Shown: positions 45,200 to 56,242, numbered from the stretch's first letter. The stretch: DNA of 64,000 nucleotides from Neoarius graeffei (GCF_027579695.1 NC_083577.1:29600698-29664697), one strand, 5' to 3'. The notes: generated by a model from the letters alone, not told the origin. Numbers and translations are program-made.

Positions 45200-45325
45200 G
45201 GCAATTGGTAGCTACCTCTCTGTTGGTTGCTTTGAAATGCACCCGCCGTGGTGTTTTTTTGTTTAGTTTGAGATGCTGCTTGTTATCTAATATGTCATGT
45301 CCACACTCAGTTGTTGTTGTTGTTG

Positions 45326-45356
<31 letters not shown>

Positions 45357-45461
45357 GGCAATTGGTAGCTACCCCTCTTGGTTGCTTTGAAATGCACCCG
45401 CCGTGGCCTTTTTGTTTGTTTAGTTTGAGATGCTGCTTGTGATCTAATACGTTATGTGTAC

Positions 45462-45520
<59 letters not shown>
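45163..45520. repeat. TG runs with a duplicated 150-180-bp block
   Basis: TG run plus aatggcaattggtagctacc, tgctttgaaatgcacccgcc and gtttagtttgagatgctgct occurs at 45165-45295 and again at 45330-45450, followed by a third TG run (45464-45510) and GA. Confidence 0.9.
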
Positions 45521-45720
45521 GGGACTGATGTTGCAGGCTGTTGCTGGTCCGGTCATGTTTGCTGTTGGTTATGTTTAATGTGATAATTACTGTGCGGGAT
45601 TAGGGCTACCCGAATAGTGTGCAAAAATAAGCTAATAATAGTGGTGCCCCCCTGGTGGATTTCATAAGCCCCCCTTAAGACTGAGATCTCACGACGGGAC
45701 TGCATGTAAACACATTCAGT

Positions 45721-46144
45721 GATGGCCGTTCCATTGAGCCATACAACGATCACCATTGTAACTCCATTTTCCGCATACCCAAAATCAATACGATTATGTG
45801 TTTTGATCTAAACGGAAAGCCTCGGGGTCGAGGTCACTACCTCACCAAAAGTAGTAACTTAAAATCACTATGCCATATACAAATTTAGTTATAAATCGCG
45901 AGAGAGTTTCAAAAGTGTCTTGAAACATTCGCAGGGCTTCTCAATTTCCTCGCATGAGTCGCAAAGTGTCGCTCCTTCGGCGCTGAAATTTTGAACATGT
46001 TCAAAAAATTCGTGCAACAAAATTTCTCTCAAAATAGCCGCAAATGCGTTGCTGGTGTCGCAAAGCTGTCGCAAACCCTTCTCAAGTCAGTTTCCGTGAG
46101 GCTTCCTCTACTTCCCTGCCTGCCAAGGGAAAGCCGGGCTGCGA
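45721..46144. other. Unassigned sequence
   Basis: No gene. Repeated gcgaca/tgtcgc words (45950-46080) suggest a decayed element. Confidence 0.4.
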
Positions 46145-46276
46145 CAGCCTGCAACTAGTTGGAGACACAACAATTGCGGTAAAATATGCAAATATCAATT
46201 CAGTGTGATTCCAAGTGAAAATTATCGCTAATTTGCATATTTTATCGCAATTGTGTCTCCAACTAGTTGCAGGCTG
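46145..46276. repeat. Hairpin with arms of about 48 bp
   Basis: cagcctgcaactagttggag and aaaatatgcaaat on the left, atttgcatatttt and ctccaactagttgcaggctg on the right, with a 3-base indel (acaacaattgc against gcaattgt). Possibly a foldback element. It lies 36 bases before the Gmr1-like insertion. Confidence 0.88.
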
Positions 46277-46316
46277 TTGAATCCCAGTGAGATACTGGCT
46301 TATAGCAACAAGTACC

Positions 46317-46402
46317 TGTGGCAGCGGGGCGTGGTCAAGCATCGGTTTGTGACCGGAGGGCAGAGTCAGGGAATGCAAGTGGCAGAATCACTGCACCTGA
46401 TG
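46317..46402 (+). repeat. First 86 bp of the 5' LTR
   Basis: tgtggcagcggggcgtggtc to cactgcacctgatg matches 49390-49476, then jumps directly to protease/pol sequence (ataattttggggac). Confidence 0.9.
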
Positions 46403-47770
46403 ATAATTTTGGGGACTAATTGGCCGGGATTTCGGGAGTTAATGACTCATTTAGTGAAGAGTGGGTCCTGCCGTAGTTCAGCAGGGGGAGGTCCCGGTGT
46501 GGCATTGGCGGGAGTAGCTGTCACAGAGCCGTCTACGTCATCTCCGTGTCAGAGTGAGGAGCAGCAGGCTCCTCCTCCCTCTCTTGGGGAATCCCTCGCG
46601 GATTTCCCGTTAGAGCAGTCGCAAGACGAGACTCTGCGGCATGCGTTTGACCAAGTGAGAGTAGTCGATGGTCAAACGCTCCAGCCAAACGCCACCCCGT
46701 CCTTCCCCTATTTTTCCATTATGAAGGATAGGTTATACCGAGTGACGCAGGACACTCAGTCTAAGGAGCCGATAACACAACTTTTGATCCCAAAGAGCCG
46801 CTGGGAATTGGTATTCCAGGCGGCTCACTTTAATCCAATGACTGGACACTTGGGGCAGGATAAGACACTCGTCCGAATAATGGCCCGGTTCTATTGGCCA
46901 GGGATTCACGGCGATGTCTGTAGGTGGTGTACAGCGTGCCACGAATGCCAGTTAGTAAATCCAGCGGCCATTCCAAAAGCGCCTTTGCGCTCTCTACCAT
47001 TAATCGAGATCCTGTTCGAAAGAATTGGGATGGATCTCGTTGGGCCATTAGATCGGTCAACACAAGGGTATCCCTTTATTTTAGTTCTGGGGGACTATGC
47101 AACGCGATACCCGGAAGAAGTGCCTCTTCGCAATGTCTCAGCACGTAGTATTGCGGAAGCACTCTTCCACGTCATCTCCCGAGTCGGAATCCCCAAAGAG
47201 ATTCTGACTGATCAAGGCACTTCGTTTATGTCACGTGCACTGCGCGAAATGTATGGGTTACTGGGAATTAAGCCGATCCGCACCAGCGTTTATCACCCAC
47301 AAACGGATGGTTTAGTTGAATGGTTCAATCGCACCCTCAAGAATATAATTAAAAAGTTTGTACGTGAGGACGCATGCAATTGGGATAAATGGCTCCAACC
47401 CCTGTTATTCACAGTGCGAGAGACCCCACAAGCCTCCACGGGGTTCTCCCCATTTGAATTATTATATGAGCGTAAACCGCGCAGCATCCTAGATGTACTG
47501 CAGGAAAATTGGGAGGAGGGACCTTCACCAAGCAAAAATGAAATTCAATACGTTATCAACCTGCGTGCAAAACTCCACACACTCACCTAACCCAGGAGAA
47601 TTTGCGGCAGGCCCAAGAACGGCAAATCCGCCTGTACGACAGGGGTACGTGCCTTAGGGAGTTCACACCGGGAGATAAAGTAGTCGTACTGTTGCCCACG
47701 TCAAGCTCCAAATTGATCGCCAAGTGGCAAGGAGCCTTTGAGGTCACACGGCGAGTCGGGACGTTGACTA
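46403..47770 (+). pseudogene. Gmr1-like integrase (with protease end)
   Basis: The frame opens inside the C-terminal part of protease (IILGTNWPGFRELMTHLVKS), crosses a Ser/Pro-rich linker, then carries the zinc-binding HFNPMTGHLGQDKT ... CTACHEC, the core with DLVGPLDRSTQGYPFILVLG (first D), DQGTSFMSRAL (second D) and YHPQTDGLVEWFNRTLK (E). All three catalytic residues are present. It breaks at 47590; the C-terminal part (FTPGDKVVVLLP, KLIAKWQGAFEVTRRVG) continues in another frame and a further base is missing near 47760. These two frame changes would uncouple it from RT. Confidence 0.92.
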
Positions 47771-49484
47771 TGAGGTGAGGCGAATGGACAGGGGTGGGGC
47801 GCTACAGATTTACCACCTCAATCTGCTCAAACTCTGGAACGAGGAGGTCCCCGTGGCATTGGTGTCGTTGGTCCCGGAGAAGGTGGGGCTGAGGCCGGAA
47901 GTTCAAAAGGGAACATTGACATCGCTTACCTCTCCGGTCCCCTGTGGAGACCACCTCTCCCTGACCCAACTCACGGAGGTTGCCCAGTTGCAGACCGAAT
48001 TTTCAGACGTGTTCTCGCCCCTGCCCAGCCGCACCCGCCTCATACAACACCACATTGAGATGCCCCCGGGGGTGGTAGTGCGCAGCCGCCCTTACAGACT
48101 GCCCGAACACAAGAAAAAGGTGGTTCGGGAAGAACTCGAGGCCATGCTCGAAATGGGCATCGTCGAGAAGTCCCACAGTGACTGGAGCAGCCTGGTGGCC
48201 TTGGTTCCCAAGGCCGACGGGTCGGTCCGGTTCTGTGTGGACTATAGAAAAGTCAACGCGGTGTCTAAATTTGATGCGTACCCAATGCCTCGTATTGACG
48301 AGTTGCTGGATCGACTAGGCACGGCTCGCTTTTATTCGACACTGGATTTGACAAAGGGATATTGGCAGATCCCCTTGACTCCACTATCCCGAGAAAAAAC
48401 AACCTTTTCCACACCGTTTGGCTTACACCAATTTGTCATACTTCCTTTTGGGCTGTTTGGGGCGCCTGCTACATTCCAGCAGCTTATGGACAGGGTCCTC
48501 CGCCCCCACGCCACCTATGCGGCTGCATACTTAGACGACATCATAATCTATAGTAATGACTGGCCACGGCATCTGCAACACCTGAGGGCCATCCTTGGGT
48601 CACTGAGGCGAGCGGGTCTCACCGCCAACCTGAAGAAGTGTGCGATTGGGTGGGTGGAAGTACGGTATCTGGGCTTCCACTTGGGCAATGGGCAGGTGCG
48701 TCCCCAAATTAATAAGACAGCAGCGATTGCGGCCTGCCCGAGGCCCAAGACCAAAAAGGGGGTGAGACAGTTCCTGGGGCTGGCTGGCTACTATCGTAGG
48801 TTTATACCTAATTATTCGGATGTCACCAGCCCGCTGACTGATCTCACTAAAAAGGGGGCACCAGATCCGGTCCAGTGGACGGAGCAATGCCAGCGGGCTT
48901 TCTCTGAGGTGAAGGCTGCACTGTGTGTGGGGCCACTGTTACACTCCCCTGACTTTTCTCTCCCCTTTATGTTGCAGACAGATGCGTCGTACAGAGGGAT
49001 GGGGGCCGTTTTGTCCCAGGAGGTGGAGGGGGAGGATCGCCCCATGCTGTACATCAGCAGAAAGCTGTTGGTGCATGAGGGGCACGACAGCACCATAGAG
49101 AAAGAGTGCCTAGCCATCAAGTGGGTGGTCCTCACCCTCCGCTACTGCCTGCTGGGACGCCCTTTCAACCTCTGTTCGGACCACACACCCCTCCAGTGGC
49201 TCCACCGCATGAAGGATGCCAACGCGCGGATCACCCATTGGTATCTGGCACTCCAGCCCTTTAACTTCAAGGTGCTCCACACGCTGGGGGCACAGATGGT
49301 TGTGGCGGACTTCCGCTCCCGTCAAAGGGAGGGAGGGAAGTCGGCTGCAGGCCGGACGGCTGCCCGGCCTGAGTCGGGCGGTGGGGGTATGTGGCAGCGG
49401 GGGCGTGGTCAAGCGGCGGTCTGTGACCGGAGGGCGGAGTCAGGGAAGGTAAGTGGCAGAATCACTGCACCTGATGTCAATTAA
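47770..49484 (+). CDS. Gmr1-like reverse transcriptase and RNase H, open frame
   Basis: An open frame from ATG 47770 to the stop at 49482-49484, about 570 codons. It starts with the last part of integrase (IYHLNLLKLWNEE), then RT: PYRLPEHKKKVVREELEAML, VRFCVDYRKVNAVSKFDAYP, FYSTLDLTKGYWQIPLT, the catalytic YLDD (AAYLDDIIIYSND) and FLGLAGYYRRFIPNYSD; RNase H: LQTDASYRGMGAVLSQE, YISRKLL, CLAIKWVVLTLRYCLLG and SDHTPLQWLHRM. All motifs are intact. The frame ends in the 3' LTR. It is cut off from integrase by a frameshift, so it is an enzyme-like open frame in a defective element. Confidence 0.88.
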
Positions 49485-49703
49485 CCTGTGTTTGTATGTC
49501 TTCCCCAGTGACTGCACCCTATATAAGGAGAGAGAGAGCAGAGGAAGGAAGCTCTCTCCCCAACCAGATGACTGATGTGTGTGTGTGTCTGTCTGTGTAC
49601 TTGGGAGATTGTAATGCTGAAAAGCTGCAAATAAAGAGTTTTTTGGAACTCCGTTCTGGCCTGCCGTACTTCTGTGCTCCACCCACCCTCTCAAAGTCCT
49701 ACA
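49390..49703 (+). repeat. 3' LTR of Gmr1-like copy 2
   Basis: 314 bp, TGTGGCAGCGGGGGCGTGG ... AGTCCTACA, with a TATA box (tatataagg at 49521) and an AATAAA (aaataaagag at 49629). Followed by gtacc. It aligns with 437-745. Confidence 0.92.
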
Positions 49704-49802
49704 GTACCTTAAAGGAGAACTGAGGTCCTTTTTAAACTTACTTTATTTCTTAATGTGTTATTCAATTCCGTTTTAGGTTTTAGTAACCTTATATCGCAAC
49801 TC

Positions 49803-50275
49803 GTATTATCTGTAGCCGCTTATTCTGTTCTACAGGATCACAGGCAAGCTGGAGCCTATCCCAGCTGACGATGGGTGAGAGGCGGGTACACCCTGGACAA
49901 GTCGCCAGGTCATTGCAGAGCTGACACATAGAGACAAACAACCATTCATACTCACATTCACACCTACAGTCAATTTAGAGCCACCAGTTAGCCTAACCTG
50001 CATGTCTTTGGACTGTGGGGGGGAAACCGGAGCACCCAGAGGAATGCCTTGCTCAAGGGCACTTCAGCCCAACCTCAGGCCATGGCTGCCCCATGTTAAC
50101 CTAAACTCATGTATTTGGACTGTGGGGGAAACCAGAGCACCCGGAGGAAATCTATGCTGACATGGGGAGAGCATGCAAACTCCACACAGAAAGGCCCCCA
50201 TTGGCCACTGGGCTCGAACCCAGAACCTTCTTGCTGTGAGGCAACAGTGCTAACCACGACACCACCGTGCTAGGC
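49803..50275 (-). mobile_element. SINE, composite or internally duplicated
   Basis: Head (right side, reversed: tgtcgtggttagcactgttg and gggttcgagcccag), body and tail (left) as in the other SINEs. The middle contains the box tttggactgtgggggaaacc twice, separated by ccttgctcaagggcacttca, making it about 100 bp longer than the others. No clear duplication at the ends. Confidence 0.8.
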
Positions 50276-51138
50276 TGCAGATACAAACGAACACAAAACT
50301 CGGGTCCTTGACCAGTCTACCACACCATAGGATTAAAAAAAAGAAAATGCACATTGCAGCTTGTAACAATACCCCATTCAGAATAATTTGATAAAATGTA
50401 TTCGATTAGCATGTAAAACACTCCAGAATGAACAATTGCTTTATTCAACATGGTCTCGGCTCACTCATTACAACATATGATAACACTGCAGGTGCTGGAG
50501 TTAGAATAAAACACTTTTTGAATAGGCCTATGATTTAACAGAAAACAACCTGCACTATAAACAATCTCAATGTCCTGACTGTATTTTACTGTCATTATGA
50601 TCTTTCATAAATCAATTTATTATTACTTTTAATCGAATCAACTTCATTTACTCTTTACTGAAAATCAACATACCTGGCTTTGAATTAATATATAATAATA
50701 AAACACATTACTGCTTATGTAATTACATCATGGTGTGTGTGGTTACATATGAATCAAAATACAATAATCATAAACCAAATTATTGTTTATATGATGACAT
50801 CAAGGCATGTGTGTATGGTTACATATGTATGTGGTTACATTAAGGATATAAAATCACCATATAATGTACACTGGTGAATTCAGGGTTTGTTAGGAATTAA
50901 AGTATGTAGCCGAGAGCGACCATACATAAAGGATATTACACGGTGGTGCAAAGATATAAAGTTTATCTTCGAGTGGTGAATATATTGAGCGAAGTGAGCG
51001 AGTGAAATATTTTTCAACACAAGAAGATTAACTTCGCAACACTGTGTAATGTTCTTTACATTATATGGACACATTCACAGAAAAAACGCAAGTTAATCAA
51101 AAGAATTCTAAGCATGCAATGTATCATTAAAATTAAAG
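50276..51138. other. Unassigned sequence with one small MITE
   Basis: AT-rich. At 50935-51056 ttacacggtggtgcaaag ... cttcgcaacactgtgtaat forms imperfect inverted ends around gagcgaagtgagcgagtgaa, a small foldback element. Confidence 0.45.
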
Positions 51139-51371
51139 ATACCTAAAGATCCTCCTACTTGAGTGCTCTGTAAGAGTGAATCAGATCAGTTGGCATTGAT
51201 GTTTTATTCCAGTTCATTAATAAAATACTGCAGATTAAAAGTCTAGTGTTCTTTGTGCAAGTCTCCCCTCCCCCCTTTTGGAAACCCTGAATCACACACT
51301 GATTTTTTTTTAAACTGAATCAACTCAAAATATTGGCAGAATATCTTGAAATAATGAATTAACTCAAATAA

Positions 51372-52108
51372 TAAGATTTATTTTTTTTTTGCAATCCAAA
51401 TCCTGCGCTCTGATTGGCTGGCGAGCGGGTCTGTATCCTACGATATGGACCCCGGTTACGGACCTCTGGGGACTCGCTCGTTCACAACAACAACAAACAT
51501 AGTAGCATTTTTTGTCAACATTTATCTTTTTTTAATAAGATTTATTTATAAGATTATCAAAAATCTTAATTTTTGCCAGCATTTCTCAGGAGAATAGCAT
51601 TAATTTTACAGCATGGATAGCGATAACGACAGTGTTCACAGCGAAAGCGAGTTTTACTACCCTGAGGAAGAAGAAATCAAAGAAAACATTTCAGGAGAAA
51701 ACCAAAAACCTCTAACTTGCTAACGCCGAGCAAAAACATGGCTGAATCCTGAATGACTCAATTTTGTATAAATAGGGGACTACATAGGCGGCAAAATGTA
51801 GTTTTTTTTCCTGCCATGGAAGTGCACTTGTATACTGAGGAGGAAGCCATTTGCATTACAGCCATGAATGAGGATTCAAAATGGCGGCTCGGCTCGGTTT
51901 TCCCTTTCGGGCGCTCTCGTTTTCTGTTAGAATTTGGTAAAGAAAAAAATAAATATATTATTTACCAGCTTAAGATTGGTCCGTATGGTGAAATACCATG
52001 ACCTCGGCCTTGAATACTAACCTCGGCCCAGAGGGCCTCGCTCAGTACTTTCAAGACCTCGGTCACAGTATTTCACCATACGGACCTCCCAGCTGGTAAA
52101 TAACATAT
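51372..52108. mobile_element. DNA element in TRIM copy B 3' region
   Basis: Copy A reads aataataagatatcttaaaa without it. The insert has inverted blocks near its right end (ggtccgtatggtgaaatac, gtatttcaccatacggacc) and a short acidic frame from ATG 51612 (MDSDNDSVHSESEFYYPEEE) that soon stops. Family not identified. Confidence 0.65.
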
Positions 52109-52244
52109 ATATCTTAAAATATATTTTGAAAATATGAGAGTCAAAAGAATAAGACACTATCTTGAAATAACAAGGTATTAACTCAAAATTAGGACATAGC
52201 ATTTCAGTAAAATCATGAAAGTGTGTTTAAATGCAGAATGAGCT

Positions 52245-52644
52245 TGTCAGAGTGCAGGCACTGACGGATGTATGTGCAGAAGACAGCGAGATGCAAACAG
52301 TGAACAAAGCCAAGACAAGAGACTGAAATCGGGGTCGGTAAACTAGCATGGGTCGGGCGATCGGCGAACAACGTAGTAGAGGAAAAACAAAGAGGAAAAC
52401 GGTGAGAGGATAAGCAAAAGTCATAAATATGAAAGGCAATCAGAAAGATACAAGGCTTGGCATGAACTGAGGGAGCAGAACGATATTTCACACTGGAGTA
52501 GTGTGAGAGAGTGGCTTAAGTAGGGAGAGAGGTGATTAGGAAGATGCGTGACAGCTGTGATCAGTAATCAGGAGACAAAGGGAACTGTGAGTCTTGGGGA
52601 TTGTAGTTCTGGAAGTCAGAGCGTTATCAGCAGGTTTACTGACA
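52245..52644 (-). mobile_element. Solo LTR of a Sushi-like relative, minus strand
   Basis: 400 bp, TGTCAGAGTGCAGGCACTGA ... GGTTTACTGACA, flanked by the perfect duplication gagct (52240-52244, 52645-52649). Its complement aligns with the LTRs at 994 and 12665 (tgtcagtaaacctgctga, gttcgccgatcgcccgaccc, gctagtttaccgac). Copy A shows the empty site gcagaatgagctgaaaagat at about 24356. Confidence 0.95.
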
Positions 52645-53252
52645 GAGCTGAAAAGATTATTGAATTTTATTGATGTATTTTAAATAGTTTTAAATAAATT
52701 GATAATTGAAAGCTCATGTCTTTACTGTATTTGTACAGTTTCCCTCCACCAGCAGTTTGTGGTTTTGTAAAGATCAGATGGATTTGTATGTTAATGCTGC
52801 ATTAGGTGATGATTCACAAGTTCAAATCAATTCTGAGTGAAATAAATTCACTTTGTTCATTCTGATATTAAACACTGTTAATCTGCATAATGGGAAAATT
52901 AAAATATGCACAAATAAATATCTGTAATCTGTGTAATGTTTATTATCAACAATTAAACTGTTTGTGACATGGACAGTTATATATTTGTACAGATGTGTGC
53001 AGTGGTTGTTGTTATTTACATGATTAGTATCAGGGATGTGTTCAGTTTAATGTGTGTGTAAGTGATCACTGAGAGGATGTGGAAGAGAGAGAGGCAGGTG
53101 AGAGAGTCAGTCATTAAAGGTGTTAAAAGCAACAATTTTCTCAATGTTCTCTATCGTCATTTAACCGCAAGTTATATTTAACTCTCGTCCATTATCCCTG
53201 GCTGCTGTATCATATGGGTTAAAACATGACAAGATCTGTCTCGCCTATAAGA

Positions 53253-53457
53253 CATGCAGGTGAGGTTAACTGGTGACTCTAAATTGACTGTAGGTGTGAG
53301 TGTGAATGGTTGTCTGTGTCTCCGTGTTAGCCCTGCGATGACCTGGCGACTTGTCCAGGGTGTACCCCGCCTTTCGCCCATAGTCAGCTGGGATAGGCTC
53401 CAGCTTACCTGCGACCCTGTAGGACAGGTTACGCGGCTACAGATAATGGATGGATGG
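53253..53457 (+). mobile_element. SINE 3' part
   Basis: agacatgcaggtgaggttaa to ctgcgaccctgtagg, then cggctacagataatgg; the tRNA-like head is missing. Confidence 0.85.
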
Positions 53458-54045
53458 ATTTGTCCTGACAAGTTTTCTGCCTCAAAGTGTTTTAATAAAC
53501 TAAACATTTTAACCCAACCTGTATATCCAGAACTGTGTACAAGCCTTTTTTCCCCCACACCTTTAATCTGGATTATACTTGATGTGTAATTACACATACG
53601 AGTGACAAGTGTTAATTTTAGTTTTACTTTTCCAGCAGTTTCTTCGAGATCCAAACTTGTGTGTGTCATGTAAAAACAAATCATATATAAAACTGTAGTT
53701 TGACTTCTCACACACATCTGGACCTTTATCCAATGTTTGATTCATTCAATATTAGTGTATTTTTTGATTATTTTTTGGAATTTGTTCTTTGGAGGATGTG
53801 GAGTTATACTGTGTGTTTATGTCACATGTGATGGAAAAAAAAGGTCTCCTATCTCTGCTCTCCTTGTTTCCTCTGAGTGAGAATTGATACATCCATAAAG
53901 ATTTTATTTTATGGAAGGATGATGGATGCAGGAGCAAGAAATTAAGAAGGCATCAAGTCGAGTAGTGAGATGCTCCTTGTATCTTGATCTATAAAGCTTA
54001 TTAAGGCACAGCATTCCAATGTTTTTCTCAGAAGCCACTGCATGT
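53458..54045. other. Unassigned sequence
   Basis: No frame or repeat that I recognise. Confidence 0.4.
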
Positions 54046-54120
54046 ACAGTGCCCTTCACAATTATTGGCACCCCTTGTAAAGATGAGTGAAATGGGTTAG
54101 AAAAAAATCCACCTTTTAGT
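54046..54120 (+). repeat. Tc1-type end fragment
   Basis: tacagtgcccttcacaatta followed by ttggcaccccttgtaaagat, the left end of a Tc1-type family; the rest is absent. Confidence 0.7.
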
Positions 54121-54149
54121 GAAGTCGCTTCACTCACACTGAAAAAATG

Positions 54150-54396
54150 AGGAACTAGAAAAGCACTCGGAGAGTGCAGACCTCCGCCAAGAATCCTTTA
54201 AAAAAATCCGGGATGCAGAAAGTGATCCGGATCACCGCCAAAATTTAATGGATTGTTACTTGTGCCCAGTCACACCTCTGGAAAAAAATTTCAGAACAAT
54301 CCGTTCATAACTTTTTCCGTAATGTTGCTAACAGACAAACCAACAAACAAACAAACCAATGCTACCGAAAACATAACCACCTTGGCGGAGGTAATA
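54150..54396. repeat. Fish repeat with inverted ends
   Basis: gagtgcagacctccgccaag on the left and ccaccttggcggaggtaata on the right; internal aaaaaaatccgggatgcaga. A fragment recurs at 57275-57342. Confidence 0.6.
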
Positions 54397-54958
54397 AAGA
54401 AACTGCATGGTGGTGCGAAAGCTTGCTGAGGCAGGGAGCATGGGTGTGTGTGAGAAAGAAAGAGAGGAATTGAGGGGTAAGTAAAAAAAAAGTAATAAAT
54501 GAGCTACATCCCATACCATTCGGCTAATTACACACAATGCCAACATCGCGTCGCTAAATATGCTAGCTAAATGTTAGTAACTTTCGATAGCTCATACAAC
54601 CCCGATTCCAAAAAAGTTGTAACAAAGTACAAATTATCAATAAAAACGGAATGCAATAATTTACAAATCTCAAAAACTGATATTGTATTCACAATAGAAC
54701 ATAGACAACATATCAAATGTCGAAAGTGAGACATTTTGAAATTTCATGCCAAATATTGGCTCATTTGAAATTTCATGACAGCAACACATCTCAAAAAAGT
54801 TGGGACAGGGGCAATAAGAGGCTGGAAAAGTTAAAGGTACAAAAAAGGAACAGCTGGAGGACCAAATTGCAACTCATTAGGTCAATTGGCAATAGGTCAT
54901 TAACATAACTGGGTATAAAAAGAGCATCCTGGAGTGGCAGCGGCTCTCAGAAGTAAAG

Positions 54959-56242
54959 ATGGGAAGAGGATCACCAATCCCCCTAATTCTGCGCCGACAA
55001 ATAGTGGAGCAATATCAGAAAGGAGTTCGACAGTGTAAAACTGCAAAGAGTTTGAACATATCATCTATAGTGCATAATATCATCAAAAGATTCAGAGAAT
55101 CTGGAAGAATCTCTGTGCGTAAGGGTCAAGGCCGGAAAACCGTACTGGGTGCCCGTGATCTTCGGGCCCTTAGACGGCACTGCATCACATACAGGCATGC
55201 TTCTGTATTGGAAATCACAAAATGGGCTCAGGAATATTTCCAGAGAACATTATCTGTGAACACAATTCACCGTGCCGTCCACCATTGCCAGCTAAAACTC
55301 TATAGTTCAAAGAAGAAGCCGTATCTAAACATGATCCAGAAGCGCAGACGTCTTCTCTGGGCCAAGGCTCATTTAAAATGGACTGTGGCAAAGTGGAAAA
55401 CTATTCTGTGGTCAGACGAATCAAAATTTGAAGTTCTTTATGGAAATCAGGGACGCCGTGTCATTCGGACTAAAGAGGAGAAGGACGACCCAAGTTGTTA
55501 TCAGCGCTCAGTTCAGAAGCCTGCATCTCTGATGGTATGGGGTTGCATTAGTGCGTGTGGCATGGGCAGCTTACACATCTGGAAAGACACCATCAATGCT
55601 GAAAGGTATATCCAGGTTCTAGAGCAACATATGCTCCCATCCAGACGACGTCTCTTTCAGGGAAGACCTTGCATTTTCCAACATGACAATGCAAAACCAC
55701 ATACTGCATCAATTACAGCAGGGGTGTCAAACCTGATCCATAAAGGGCCGTGTGGCTGCAGGTTTTCATTCCAGCCATGCAGCAGCACCCTGATTTGGCT
55801 TATTCAATCAACTGACACACCCACCCTTTAATCAAGGGTGGGTGTGGCTGCAAGTATTTGACTGTGTGAAGACAGTTCAGCTGATTGAATGAGCCAAGTC
55901 AGGTGTGCTGCTGCATGGCTGGAATGAAAACCTGCAGCCACAAGGCCCTTTATGGATCAGGTTTGACACCCCTGAATTACAGCATCATGGCTGCGTAGAA
56001 GAAGGGTCCGGGTACTGAACTGGCCAGCCTGCAGTCCAGATCTTTCACCCATAGAAAACATTTGGCGCATCATAAAACGGAAGATACGACAAAAAAGACC
56101 TAAGACAGTTGAGCAACTAGAATCCTACATTAGACAAGAATGGGTTAACATTCCTATCCCTAAACTTGAGCAACTTGTCTCCTCAGTCCCCAGACGTTTA
56201 CAGACTGTTGTAAAGAGAAAAGGGGATGTCTCACAGTGGTAA
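54959..56242 (+). pseudogene. Tc1-type transposase, interrupted only by a MITE
   Basis: ATG 54959 opens an uninterrupted frame to the MITE at 55719; the frame resumes after one duplication copy at 55983 and ends TAA 56240-56242. Two helix-turn-helix parts come first ([20 protein letters not shown], then [20 protein letters not shown]). The catalytic domain has the first aspartate in [11 protein letters not shown], the second in [11 protein letters not shown] and glutamate in SPDLSPIENIW, with [12 protein letters not shown] between. By my count 33 residues separate the second D and the E, one fewer than DD34E. No stop or frameshift exists outside the insertion, so the copy was intact when the MITE arrived. 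The enzyme would cut and paste at TA. Confidence 0.92.
55719..55974. mobile_element. hAT-type palindromic MITE in the transposase
   Basis: caggggtgtcaaacctgatc ... gatcaggtttgacacccctg, flanked by the perfect 8-bp duplication aattacag (55711-55718, 55975-55982). Most of the 256 bp can fold back on itself. Confidence 0.96.

Larger units (their letters stand above)
44475..45700 (+). mobile_element. hAT relic in the end of MITE copy 4
   Basis: It starts acccatcgctgtgggcgggc and ends near ctcacgacgggac. The word tgcatgtaaaca occurs on both sides, longer than a hAT duplication because it overlaps the MITE end, so the exact borders are uncertain. It carries a hAT-type N-terminal frame. Confidence 0.55.
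43716..45717 (+). mobile_element. MITE family M, copy 4, with nested elements
   Basis: Left end cagtacgtttacatgcac; right end tgcatgtaaacacattc; flanked by AGT (43713-43715, 45718-45720). It contains a 112-bp hAT MITE at 43933 and, within its right terminal repeat, a hAT relic at about 44475-45700. This is the most complete copy of the family. Confidence 0.68.
46312..49708 (+). mobile_element. Gmr1-like LTR retrotransposon (copy 2), internally deleted
   Basis: Flanked by the perfect 5-bp duplication gtacc (46312-46316, 49704-49708). Order: LTR start, protease end, integrase, RT, RNase H, 3' LTR. Integrase upstream of RT is the Ty1/copia-like order found in the Gmr1 group of Ty3/Gypsy elements. 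The rest of the 5' LTR, gag and most of protease are gone. Confidence 0.93.
51139..53243 (+). pseudogene. TRIM copy B: last bases of exon 6 and 3' region
   Basis: ctaaagatcctcctacttga and gagtgctctgtaagagtgaa match the end of the SPRY exon (23970-24018), and the following sequence matches the 3' flank of the first gene to about 25075 (caaatcaattctgagtgaaa, tgttaaaagcaacaattttc). It is interrupted by an element at about 51372-52108 and a solo LTR at 52245-52644. The TAG stop of copy A reads TTG here. The bulk of the SPRY exon is missing. Confidence 0.85.

Noticed and set aside
46082-46378. Minus-strand open frame of 98 codons
   Set aside because: It lies over the hairpin and LTR fragment and has no domain.
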